Shown here: piece after piece, positions 25,257 to 32,346 of the stretch
Position numbering within the stretch: the first letter of the stretch is position 1
How the letters are laid out: the number at the start of each line of letters is the position of its first letter
The notes under the pieces: generated by a model
The model's database searches: none
The model's input: only the letters and a program-made list of their open reading frames with translations
What the model was told of the DNA's origin: nothing
Program-made: the position numbers and the translations under genes
Assembly (NCBI GenBank): GCA_002422725.1
Contig: DITE01000052.1
Location: forward strand, 1-59,423
Direction of reading: 5' to 3'
Length of the DNA stretch: 59,423 nucleotides
From: Bacteroidales bacterium UBA6192
Lineage (GTDB): Bacteria > Bacteroidota > Bacteroidia > Bacteroidales > F082

Positions 25257-25483
25257 TGGCAATCTGATATGTTTTTCAGCTTAAGGCAAATCTCCAAACC
25301 TAGTACATCGGCTAACTTTTGCAAAGTCACCAACGTTGGATTTCCTTTGCCACTTTCAAACTGTTTTAGGGTTCTTAAGCCTATTCCGGATAGTTCTGCT
25401 AAGGTCTTTTGCGTTACTTGCATAACATCTCGGCGCTCTTTTATGATTTTTACAATTTTTTCATGGTGCATTTTACAGCTCAT
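25253..25483 (-). CDS. hipB: HipB-like XRE-family DNA-binding protein
   Basis: This 76-residue protein is a Cro/C1-type helix-turn-helix domain: QVTQKTLAELSGIGLRTLKQ near 22-41, followed by FESGKGNPTLVTLQKLADVLGL. It is the first gene of the hipBST operon and is expected to autorepress it by binding the AGTGC-N8-GCACT sites upstream and to bind the HipS-HipT complex. The ATG at 25483 lies only a few bases after the predicted transcription start, so the messenger may be near-leaderless; the in-frame ATG at 25471 is an alternative start. Confidence 0.87.
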   Translation of the reverse strand: MSCKMHHEKIVKIIKERRDVMQVTQKTLAELSGIGLRTLKQFESGKGNPTLVTLQKLADVLGLEICLKLKNISDCQ

Positions 25484-25490
25484 TTTTATG

Positions 25491-25520
25491 CAAATATAGT
25501 ATAAAAAAACCGAAATACAA
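25491..25520 (-). promoter_or_regulatory. Promoter of hipBST
   Basis: The minus strand has TTG (25518-25520), a 19-base spacer and TATATTTG (25491-25498), a full match to the Bacteroidota consensus. Transcription would begin about 25486, three or so bases before the hipB ATG. The inverted nonamers TATAGTATA (25495-25503) and TATACTATA (25555-25563) partly overlap it. Confidence 0.65.
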
Positions 25521-25525
25521 TATAT

Positions 25526-25543
25526 AGTGCAATTCGATGCACT
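25526..25543. promoter_or_regulatory. HipB operator candidate O1
   Basis: AGTGC (25526-25530), eight bases, GCACT (25539-25543). The inner symmetry extends by one base (AGTGCA/TGCACT). It sits immediately upstream of the hipB -33 element. The 5-N8-5 layout is the same as the published E. coli HipB operator (TATCC-N8-GGATA) with different half-sites. Confidence 0.6.
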
Positions 25544-25586
25544 TATTGACTAATTATACTATAAAAGCACATGATTCTTATTATAA

Positions 25587-25604
25587 AGTGCTTTATGGTG
25601 CACT
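25587..25604. promoter_or_regulatory. HipB operator candidate O2
   Basis: A second AGTGC-N8-GCACT site has AGTGC at 25587-25591 and GCACT at 25600-25604, 61 bases from O1. The identical half-sites and spacer length in the two sites argue against chance. 61 bases is close to six helical turns, compatible with cooperative or looped binding. Confidence 0.58.
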
Positions 25605-25701
25605 ATTTATATTGGGTATTCATCGCAACCGCCCTAATCTTTCGCATGGCTTTTTGGAACTAAAGCTACATCTTATGATTTCGGAATTTGTTTAGCGGTT
25701 C

Positions 25702-25836
25702 ATGGAACAAGTAAAAAATGTTCAAACTTATTGCTACGCGGAGTATGTGTGCGCGAGCTGTGGCGAAGGATTAACTGCTTCTTCGGACTGTGTTTGGTTT
25801 AATTTCCGAAAGTGGCTCATTCAGCTGTTTCGTTAA
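25702..25836 (+). CDS. Possible 44-residue small protein or repeat fragment
   Basis: A short ATG-to-TAA frame encodes 44 residues with a CxxC-like CASCGE near 17-22 and the end FRKWLIQLFR. The same frame upstream (from about 25621) stays open apart from one TAG. I recognise no family. The stretch 25620-25850 may instead be a dispersed intergenic repeat; nothing else explains this 235-base gap. It converges on the hypothetical gene at 25856-26260. Treat as a weak call. Confidence 0.25.
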   Translation: MEQVKNVQTYCYAEYVCASCGEGLTASSDCVWFNFRKWLIQLFR

Positions 25837-25855
25837 CCTGATCCTTGAGCACAAA

Positions 25856-26260
25856 TCACCTGATCTTTTTAAGGAAAACCTTTGTACCTGTCCCGGGTGC
25901 ATTTTCATCAGCAATATAACCGACCAATTCCTTTAAGCCCCGGTCATGATGAAGGACAATCATGTTGTGGCTGATAATATCATCGTTCAAGTCGATTCGT
26001 TCCCGTGGATTTTTATCGCCTGCAAGCATATTCAACTTCAAGCCATCACCATTATTAACTATTCTGCATTGCAAATTAGCGTCCTGCATTTCACAGATTT
26101 CTAATGCCTTGTTTGGGTGATGCTTTTCGATACCGATCACTGTGTATACCCCCATATACCGCCATGAAGAACCGGGATGAGGCTGAAAAGCAAGTAATGC
26201 CGTAGCAATCAGCATGATCGAAGAGAATATCAATACATAAGCAGGCCTTATCAGGATCAT
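25856..26260 (-). CDS. Hypothetical signal-anchored protein
   Basis: This 134-residue protein has an N-terminal hydrophobic segment (about 6-24, YVLIFSSIMLIATALLAF) that is a signal peptide or membrane anchor. The small extracytoplasmic part that follows is rich in Asp/Asn and His and has two cysteines (CEMQDANLQC). I recognise no domain. The promoter immediately upstream is an excellent match to the Bacteroidota consensus, which supports it as a real gene. It ends just beyond the hip upstream region, and no link to hip is shown by the sequence. Confidence 0.65.
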   Translation of the reverse strand: MILIRPAYVLIFSSIMLIATALLAFQPHPGSSWRYMGVYTVIGIEKHHPNKALEICEMQDANLQCRIVNNGDGLKLNMLAGDKNPRERIDLNDDIISHNMIVLHHDRGLKELVGYIADENAPGTGTKVFLKKIR

Positions 26261-26276
26261 ACCATTTCATTTTTCA

Positions 26277-26307
26277 CAAAAGTAGAGTTGCAAAATGACC
26301 ACATCAA
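26277..26307 (-). promoter_or_regulatory. Promoter of the hypothetical gene at 25856-26260
   Basis: The minus strand has TTG (26305-26307), a 20-base spacer and TACTTTTG (26277-26284), matching TTG-N20-TAnnTTTG. The start codon follows 16 bases later. The rest of the divergent spacer up to 26523 is very AT-rich and shows no other feature. Confidence 0.6.
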
Positions 26308-26523
26308 TAAATAATATTTAATAAAAGATAATGTTTATGTTAACAAATCAATCTATCTTAATTTGCTATCTATCAGTTGTTAAATGAAATTTTTGTGGAT
26401 AATTCCATCCCGTAATGCATCATTCCTGATCTAATTTACAATTTATTAACCCTGTATAATTCGCAATTCATCAATGACTTGTGTAATTTTACAGCCTGAA
26501 TTACCTTCATAAAACCAAACCTG

Positions 26524-27024
26524 ATGAAAACTCTATTGATTGTTCGTCATGCCAAATCATCTTGGGAGCACCCGGAACTTCCCGATCACGATAGGCCCTT
26601 GCTTGAAAAAGGCAAGAAACGCACCAAAAAAATAATCGACTTTCTCCTGACCAAAAATATCAAACCTGATTTTGTAATCAGTAGTTCGGCAACGCGTTCG
26701 CGTGAAACAGCGCGATTTATTGCCAAAGCTTTGGGCTTTCCGAAAGATGATATCAAATTTGATCCAACATTGTACCATGCTGACAGCAACAGACTTTTCG
26801 ATCAGTTTCTCGACATGTCCGATGATTACAAAACCATCATGATGGTTGGACACAATCCTACCCTGACAAATTTTGTAAACAACTTCCTTCAACCCCCAAT
26901 CGATTGGCTGCCAACATCGGGGGTTGTTTGCCTGAGCTTCGGAACCGACAAATGGGAAACACTCAGGGATTCGCCATCGAAGGTTGAGTTTATTGTTTTT
27001 CCGAAACTTCTTAAAGAAGAATAA
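26524..27024 (+). CDS. SixA-like histidine phosphatase
   Basis: This 166-residue phosphohistidine phosphatase belongs to the RHG/histidine-phosphatase superfamily. The catalytic motif RHAKSSW lies at 8-14, where the His is the phospho-acceptor, with the second core Arg in SSATRSRETA near 54-63 and the second His in MVGHNPTL near 101-108. The short form resembles SixA, which acts on phosphohistidine of signalling or PTS proteins. It lies 15 bases before ppk1; the two are probably co-transcribed, suggesting a link to phosphate metabolism. Confidence 0.88.
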   Translation: MKTLLIVRHAKSSWEHPELPDHDRPLLEKGKKRTKKIIDFLLTKNIKPDFVISSSATRSRETARFIAKALGFPKDDIKFDPTLYHADSNRLFDQFLDMSDDYKTIMMVGHNPTLTNFVNNFLQPPIDWLPTSGVVCLSFGTDKWETLRDSPSKVEFIVFPKLLKEE

Positions 27025-27039
27025 TCATTTCATTGAACT

Positions 27040-29097
27040 ATGCCACTCCGTAAAGTCAATTCAATTCAGCGCGAGATAAGCTGGTTACATTTTAATGCCA
27101 GGGTTCTTCAGGAAGCTATTGACCCGGTAAACCCATTGATCGAAAGGCTGCGCTTTCTGGGGATTTACTCCAATAACAGGGATGAGTTTTTTCGCGTTCG
27201 CGTGGCAACTCTCCGCAGACTGAAAGCCCTTCAAAGCGAAAAAAGCGAGCGTATTGGCTATGACCCTGCCGTGGTGCTCAAAGAGATTATTAAAATCATC
27301 AATGCACAGGAGAAGGTTTTCAACGAATCATATGAGAATATCGTCACTGAACTAAGGGCAGAGGGAATTCACATTATTACCCTACAAGAAATTACACCTG
27401 TTCAGGGTGAGTTTATACGGCAATATTTCCGCGAAAAAGTTCACCCCAACCTTTTTCCGCTCATGCTAAGCGAGCTGAAAGACCCTAACAGCCTTAAAGA
27501 CAATTCTATCTATTTGGTCGTTCAATTGAAAAACACCAAAAATCCTTCCATTGAAAATCATGCTCTGGTGAAAGTGCCAACCAGTGTTGTTTCGCGCTTC
27601 CTGATCCTTCCACAAATTGATGAATGCTATCAGGTATTGCTTCTCGACGATGTTATACGATACAATCTGGGCGAAATATTTCTACCATTTGGCTATGATG
27701 CATTCGAAGCCTTCGCCATGAAGTTTACCCGCGACGCAGAAATGGATATTGACAACGATATTTCAAAAAGTTTTCTCGAGATTATGGCTGAAAGCCTGAA
27801 GCAGCGTAAACGTGGTGTCCCGGTTCGATTTGTATATGACAAGTCGATGCCCGCTGAAATCCTTAACAAGCTACTCAAAAAATTTAAGTTAAATAAAGAC
27901 GATGCTTTACGCGGAGGTGGCCGTTACCACAACTTCCGCGACTTTATGGGCTTTCCGGCTATTGGCGACAAGAAACTCTATTTCGTTCCACAGCCCCCCT
28001 TACAGCATCCTGAACTCCCACCACACCAAAGCATTTTCAGTATAATCAAACAAAAAGATGTTTTGATTCACTTCCCCTATCAGTCGTTTAATCACATTAT
28101 CGATCTGCTGCGTGAAGCATCCATTGATCCCAAAGTGCGGTCAATTAAAATGACACTATACCGAACTGCCAGCAATTCGAACGTGATCAACGCCCTGATC
28201 AATGCTTCGAGAAATGGTAAGTCGGTAACCGTTTTCCTCGAACTTCAGGCCCGCTTCGATGAAAAGGCAAACATCCGCTGGTCGGAAAAGCTACAGGAAG
28301 AAGGGGTAAAGATTATTAAAAGCATACCCGGATTCAAAGTTCATAGCAAGCTATTGGTAATCAGAAGAAAAGAAGACGGGAAAAATGTATTTTATTCCAA
28401 TATCAGCACCGGCAATTTCAATGAATCAACGGCAAAGGTTTATGCCGACACAAGTCTGCTCACATCCAATTTGCGAACAGGCCTGGAAGTTAGTCAGATG
28501 TTCCAGCTTTTTGAAATGCCCTACAGCCCGCCACCATTCCATAACCTGATTATTTCGCCCTATGTGATGAGAAATCATTTTATCAAAATGATTAATGCTG
28601 AAATCAGAAATAAAAAAGCAGGACGTGAGGCATGGATAATCATCAAAATCAACAATATTGTTGATGATAAGATGGTTAAAAAACTGTATCAGGCAAGCCA
28701 GGCCGGTGTGAAGATCGATATCATTTGCAGGGGTATGTGTGTCTTGATTCCAGGTGTGCCCGGAACAAGCGAAAATATCCGCCTGATCAGCATTGTTGAC
28801 CGCTATCTGGAACACAGCAGACTGCTTGTTTTCGCCAATGCTGGCGATCATAAATATTTTATGACATCTGCTGACTGGATGGTGCGTAACCTCGATCACC
28901 GTTTCGAAACGGCCAGCGAAATCACCGACCCGGCCCTTCAGCAGGAAATCATGGATATGTTGCAGATTCAACTGGCCGATAATTGTAAGTCGCGACTGAT
29001 AAACACTCCGGAAGTAAATAAATATTATCAAAATGGTCAGACTCCAATAAGGTCACAGACAGTGTTTTACCATTATCTGAAGAATAAGTCCAGGTAG
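27040..29097 (+). CDS. ppk1: Polyphosphate kinase 1
   Basis: This enzyme reversibly makes inorganic polyphosphate from ATP. At 685 residues it has the four-domain PPK1 layout: N-domain (SWLHFNARVLQEA near 14-26), head domain, and two catalytic phospholipase-D-like domains. The first active histidine is in FKVHSKLLVIRR near 430-441, followed by STGNFNE. The second is in EHSRLLVF near 587-594, with HRFETA beyond. The length and key residues are normal. Confidence 0.97.
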   Translation: MPLRKVNSIQREISWLHFNARVLQEAIDPVNPLIERLRFLGIYSNNRDEFFRVRVATLRRLKALQSEKSERIGYDPAVVLKEIIKIINAQEKVFNESYENIVTELRAEGIHIITLQEITPVQGEFIRQYFREKVHPNLFPLMLSELKDPNSLKDNSIYLVVQLKNTKNPSIENHALVKVPTSVVSRFLILPQIDECYQVLLLDDVIRYNLGEIFLPFGYDAFEAFAMKFTRDAEMDIDNDISKSFLEIMAESLKQRKRGVPVRFVYDKSMPAEILNKLLKKFKLNKDDALRGGGRYHNFRDFMGFPAIGDKKLYFVPQPPLQHPELPPHQSIFSIIKQKDVLIHFPYQSFNHIIDLLREASIDPKVRSIKMTLYRTASNSNVINALINASRNGKSVTVFLELQARFDEKANIRWSEKLQEEGVKIIKSIPGFKVHSKLLVIRRKEDGKNVFYSNISTGNFNESTAKVYADTSLLTSNLRTGLEVSQMFQLFEMPYSPPPFHNLIISPYVMRNHFIKMINAEIRNKKAGREAWIIIKINNIVDDKMVKKLYQASQAGVKIDIICRGMCVLIPGVPGTSENIRLISIVDRYLEHSRLLVFANAGDHKYFMTSADWMVRNLDHRFETASEITDPALQQEIMDMLQIQLADNCKSRLINTPEVNKYYQNGQTPIRSQTVFYHYLKNKSR

Positions 29098-29222
29098 TGG
29101 AAATGGATTGAAAAGTCTGCTTCATCTCATTTCTGAAATTTACAAAGTTGATGTAAAGCTGATCAAGATATTTTTGATGTATGTTGACTTAGTCATACGA
29201 TGAGTAAATAGCCCTAATCTGC

Positions 29223-29846
29223 TCATACAGCACTGGTAAACGACTCCCCCAGACCCTCTCTGATGGAACGATAGCTAAGATTCAGGATGGACAGGGCCTC
29301 ATCCTGCGATTTCCATTCGGCCAGCTCAATACCTTCACTAAACTGTGGAAAAGGATTTGGACGGCCTTTACAGCTCATTTGAAACCAAAAAGTTCTTTTG
29401 ATCATCCATCTCCCTTTTAAATAATAAACATGATGGGTCACCGGAAGTGAACCCGTTATTTTTAGCCCCCCCAGTTGGGTTTCTTCTTCAACTTCGCGCA
29501 AAGCTCCATTCTCAGGAGTTTCATATTTTTTGAGGTGTCCTTTTGGCAAATCCCAGAAACCATTCCTGAAAATAAACAACCATTCCCCATAACCATTCCT
29601 CACAAGGCCGCCGGCTGCCTCTCTCAAGGTAAACACAGATAAAAACGATTTCATCAGATGAGTCTCGTTGCCCTCAGTAACGATTGACAGGTCTGCATCA
29701 GATTGCTGCTCCAGAAAACCCAGCACTTCCTTCTTAAGTTGAGCGTCATCCTGATAGCGAACCACCTTTTGGTTTGTAAATTGGTCGGGAATGTTGAAAA
29801 AACCCTCTAGCTGGATACATCGGCTGTTATAAAAAACTTTATACAT
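29223..29846 (-). CDS. NUDIX hydrolase
   Basis: This protein of about 207 residues has a complete Nudix box: GHLKKYETPENGALREVEEET, matching GX5EX7REUXEEXG with the final Gly shifted to a Thr-Gln. The upstream segment GEWLFIFRNGFWDLPKG is typical of the fold. It hydrolyses a nucleoside-diphosphate-linked substrate that cannot be specified. The ATG at 29846 gives the expected beginning MYKVFYN; an ATG at 29855 (MAQMYK) would overlap the divergent pyrE start codon. No good own promoter was found inside pyrE. It converges on ppk1. Confidence 0.87.
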   Translation of the reverse strand: MYKVFYNSRCIQLEGFFNIPDQFTNQKVVRYQDDAQLKKEVLGFLEQQSDADLSIVTEGNETHLMKSFLSVFTLREAAGGLVRNGYGEWLFIFRNGFWDLPKGHLKKYETPENGALREVEEETQLGGLKITGSLPVTHHVYYLKGRWMIKRTFWFQMSCKGRPNPFPQFSEGIELAEWKSQDEALSILNLSYRSIREGLGESFTSAV

Positions 29847-29849
29847 TTG
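29842..29849 (+). promoter_or_regulatory. Candidate -7 box of pyrE giving a leaderless message
   Basis: TACATTTG matches TAnnTTTG and ends four bases before the pyrE ATG at 29854. Transcription from it would begin at or within a base or two of that ATG. The box overlaps the start codon of the divergent NUDIX gene. The -33 element is not clear. Confidence 0.45.
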
Positions 29850-29853
29850 CGCC

Positions 29854-30498
29854 ATGAGTTTATATGAAGAATCTGCCCTCACCGTTGCCGGTTTATTGTT
29901 GCAAATTAAAGCAATAAAGCTCAATGTAGCATCACCATACACCTGGGCTTCGGGGATTAAAAGTCCGATTTATTGCGATAACCGCATAACACTTTCGTTT
30001 CCGAAAATCAGGACTTACCTCCGTCAGGAGTTTGCCAGAATTATTGAGGAAAAGTATGAAAAACCCGATTTGATTGTTGGTGTTGCCACAGGAGGTATAG
30101 CCCATGGTGTGCTGGTTGCTCAGGAACTCGGGCTGCCATTTGCCTATGTGCGTACCGAAAAGAAATCACATGGACTAACAAATCAGATTGAAGGACATGT
30201 GGAATCAGGTCAAACTGTGATCATTATTGAAGACCTCGTATCAACAGGCGGAAGCAGTCTGAGTGCCGTGACAGCCCTGCGCGATGCCGGCCTTAAAGTG
30301 AAGGCTATGCTTGCCATATTTACGTATGGTCTGGATGTTGCAAAAGATAACTTTGACAAAGAAAATGTCGAATTGTTTACCTTAACCAATTACGAAACAT
30401 TATTGTCAAAAGCAATTGAGGACAAGTATGTTACTGAGAAAGACCTTCAATCACTTATCAGCTGGCGAATGAACCCCCATGCATGGAAACAATCGTAA
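29854..30498 (+). CDS. pyrE: Orotate phosphoribosyltransferase
   Basis: This pyrimidine-synthesis enzyme converts orotate plus PRPP to OMP. It has 214 residues with the substrate region WASGIKSPIYCDNR near 31-44 and the PRPP-binding loop VIIIEDLVSTGGSS near 123-136. The length is normal and it is cytoplasmic. It is divergent from the NUDIX gene with start codons eight bases apart, and is followed 28 bases later by an SRPBCC-family gene. Confidence 0.96.
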   Translation: MSLYEESALTVAGLLLQIKAIKLNVASPYTWASGIKSPIYCDNRITLSFPKIRTYLRQEFARIIEEKYEKPDLIVGVATGGIAHGVLVAQELGLPFAYVRTEKKSHGLTNQIEGHVESGQTVIIIEDLVSTGGSSLSAVTALRDAGLKVKAMLAIFTYGLDVAKDNFDKENVELFTLTNYETLLSKAIEDKYVTEKDLQSLISWRMNPHAWKQS

Positions 30499-30526
30499 AA
30501 ATCATCGCTAAACAGAAAGCAATCAC

Positions 30527-30922
30527 GTGATATTCAGCAGCAACCCAACCCTTATACACCATCCAGCCGAAAAAGTTTTTGGCTTTGTCAGCGACCTCAG
30601 CTTACTGGGCACATTAATGCCCGATCAGGTTGTAAACTGGAAGTCGGACCAAACCCATTGCTCATTCAGCATCACAGGCATGACTGACCTGAGCCTGAAG
30701 GTGGACCAATGCGTTCCCAACAGCCTGTTCAGCCTTGTCCCCGAAGGAAAATCGCCCTTTGGATTCAGGCTTCAGACTTCAATAGTCGAGAAAGGATCTG
30801 TGTCGGAAGTAGTGATTACTTTGAATGCTGACCTGAATCCCATGTTGGCTATGATGGCGAAGCGACCCTTGCAGAATCTGGTGCAGATTATGGTTGAAAA
30901 ACTCAGTAAAGCTGATTTTTAA
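30527..30922 (+). CDS. SRPBCC/START-like small protein
   Basis: This 131-residue protein with a GTG start is predicted to have the helix-grip (SRPBCC) fold: an opening strand, HHPAEKVFGFVSDL (16-25 region), then alternating strands and a long C-terminal helix (LQNLVQIMVEKL). Such proteins bind hydrophobic ligands, and the ligand is unknown. It is probably co-transcribed with pyrE. It converges on birA with only 14 bases between stops. Confidence 0.75.
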   Translation: MIFSSNPTLIHHPAEKVFGFVSDLSLLGTLMPDQVVNWKSDQTHCSFSITGMTDLSLKVDQCVPNSLFSLVPEGKSPFGFRLQTSIVEKGSVSEVVITLNADLNPMLAMMAKRPLQNLVQIMVEKLSKADF

Positions 30923-30936
30923 ACAGTGGAATCAAT

Positions 30937-31689
30937 CTAAAGGAATATGATTTCCTTGTAGTTACAGCAGATTTCTTTTCCATTCCTCATTTCCAGCCTG
31001 AGTTGGCCAAACTCATTAACACCATCTATTCTGGCTTCAATTGTTTCATCCTGATAGTCATAAGGTGCCCATTGCTGATAGCGGTACAGCCTGTCAAGAT
31101 AAAGTTGCTGCAAGGATTCAATCGTACTGACAAAACGACATTTTATCAGCAACTGATCAATTTTGTAAACCAACTTCTCAAGCAATGTGTTTGTATTGAA
31201 TGTGTTTCCGGTTTCCAACGCAAGTGAAACAGGATTAGGCAAACGGGCAGGAAAACTCACCTGATTCACATTCAACCCAATTCCAATCACAGACCATAGC
31301 AGATCACTGCCGCTAATGGTATTGGAAATTAACATTCCGGCAAGCTTTCGGTCGCCGATATAAATATCATTGGGCCATTTAATCCGCAGGCTATCCGACT
31401 CAACATACTCTTTCACAACCTCAATTACTCCGAGTGAAACAGCCTGAGTGATTAAAAACTGCTTTGATGCAGCAATCCACTTAGGTTGCAACGCCATACT
31501 AAAGAGCAGGTTAAGTCCGGGTTGGCTCACCCACTCGTTTTCTTCCAAACCTTTCCCGGAGCTTTGAAAATCGGTTGAGATCAAAAACTTCTCCTGATCA
31601 CCATTCAGGGCTATAATAGCATGTGCCTGCAAATTGGTTGAATCTGTTTCAGGCAGGTGAAAATGCTCGTAACCCATTATGGATAGCAT
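30937..31689 (-). CDS. birA: Biotin-[acetyl-CoA-carboxylase] ligase
   Basis: This enzyme attaches biotin to carboxylase carrier proteins. At 250 residues it has only the catalytic and C-terminal domains and lacks the helix-turn-helix of E. coli BirA, so it is not a repressor. The substrate loop is DFQSSGKGLEENEW (near 41-54; an unusual variant of GRGRxGRxW), followed by KWPNDIYIGDRKLAGML near 104-120. ATG 31677 (MGYEHF) is a possible alternative start. Confidence 0.92.
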   Translation of the reverse strand: MLSIMGYEHFHLPETDSTNLQAHAIIALNGDQEKFLISTDFQSSGKGLEENEWVSQPGLNLLFSMALQPKWIAASKQFLITQAVSLGVIEVVKEYVESDSLRIKWPNDIYIGDRKLAGMLISNTISGSDLLWSVIGIGLNVNQVSFPARLPNPVSLALETGNTFNTNTLLEKLVYKIDQLLIKCRFVSTIESLQQLYLDRLYRYQQWAPYDYQDETIEARIDGVNEFGQLRLEMRNGKEICCNYKEIIFL

Positions 31690-31931
31690 AATGTAAGGTT
31701 TAGGGATGAATTAAAAAGCATGTCAGTCAAAGTCCGGACACATGAAAAATGGTAAACTGTGAATTTCAAAATTAATAGAAATTCGATTCTGCTCCAAAAA
31801 ATGCGCATTCAATCCCGAAAATTCATCTCCTTAGTTAATCAGACTTTGACCAAAAAGTACAACAACTTAAAAATTAGCTTCGATCAAACTTATTTTCAGT
31901 AATTTTGTTTCCTCTTAACGAAAACAATTTT
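31690..31931. other. Divergent spacer birA / rsfS
   Basis: This AT-rich spacer has a 9-bp inverted pair GTCAAAGTC (31726-31734) and GACTTTGAC (31852-31860), and a 7-bp pair GAATTTC (31761-31767) and GAAATTC (31778-31784). A -7 match TAATTTTG at 31900-31907 would drive rsfS. No promoter matching the consensus was seen for birA. There is no gene in the spacer. Confidence 0.4.
31900..31907 (+). promoter_or_regulatory. Candidate -7 box of the rsfS-ftsH operon
   Basis: TAATTTTG matches TAnnTTTG, 24 bases before the ATG at 31932. It excludes the upstream ATG at 31905 as a start. Confidence 0.5.
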
Positions 31932-32309
31932 ATGAGAAAACGACATTTGACTGACGACACCGAAGTGATTCACAAACTGGTGGTTGAAACCATGCAGGAC
32001 AAAAAAGCAAAAGAAATTGTCAGTCTGAATCTTAAAAATATTCACACGGCGGTTACCGACTATTTTGTAATTTGTCATGGTAATTCAAAAACACAGGTTG
32101 ACGCCATTGCCCAGGCAATATTGGAGAATGTTAAAAAGGAATGTGGCGCAATGGCATATAATAAAGAAGGTTTTGAAAATTCGGAATGGATTTTGATAGA
32201 CTATGTTGATGTCGTTGTACATGTATTTCTTGAAAGCACCCGATCATTTTATCAATTGGAGAAATTATGGGCAGATGCTGAAAAACTCACATTCGACGAC
32301 GAACAATAA
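31932..32309 (+). CDS. rsfS: Ribosome silencing factor RsfS
   Basis: This 125-residue RsfS/Iojap-family protein binds L14 on the large subunit and blocks subunit joining under starvation. It has the family motifs DYFVICHGNSKTQVDAIA near 42-59, EGFENSEWILIDYVDVVVHVF near 80-100, and the end FYQLEKLWADAE. The start at 31932 follows from the predicted transcription start. It is the first gene of a likely operon with ftsH (37 bases on) and a LUD-domain gene. Confidence 0.95.
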   Translation: MRKRHLTDDTEVIHKLVVETMQDKKAKEIVSLNLKNIHTAVTDYFVICHGNSKTQVDAIAQAILENVKKECGAMAYNKEGFENSEWILIDYVDVVVHVFLESTRSFYQLEKLWADAEKLTFDDEQ

Positions 32310-32346
32310 ACATCTGTGATGTAATTTTATTAGAGACGGATAGAAA

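Noticed and set aside
31726..31860. 9-bp inverted pair GTCAAAGTC/GACTTTGAC as an operator or transposon ends
   Set aside because: Separated by 117 bases with no direct repeats and no second supporting signal; could be chance in AT-rich DNA.
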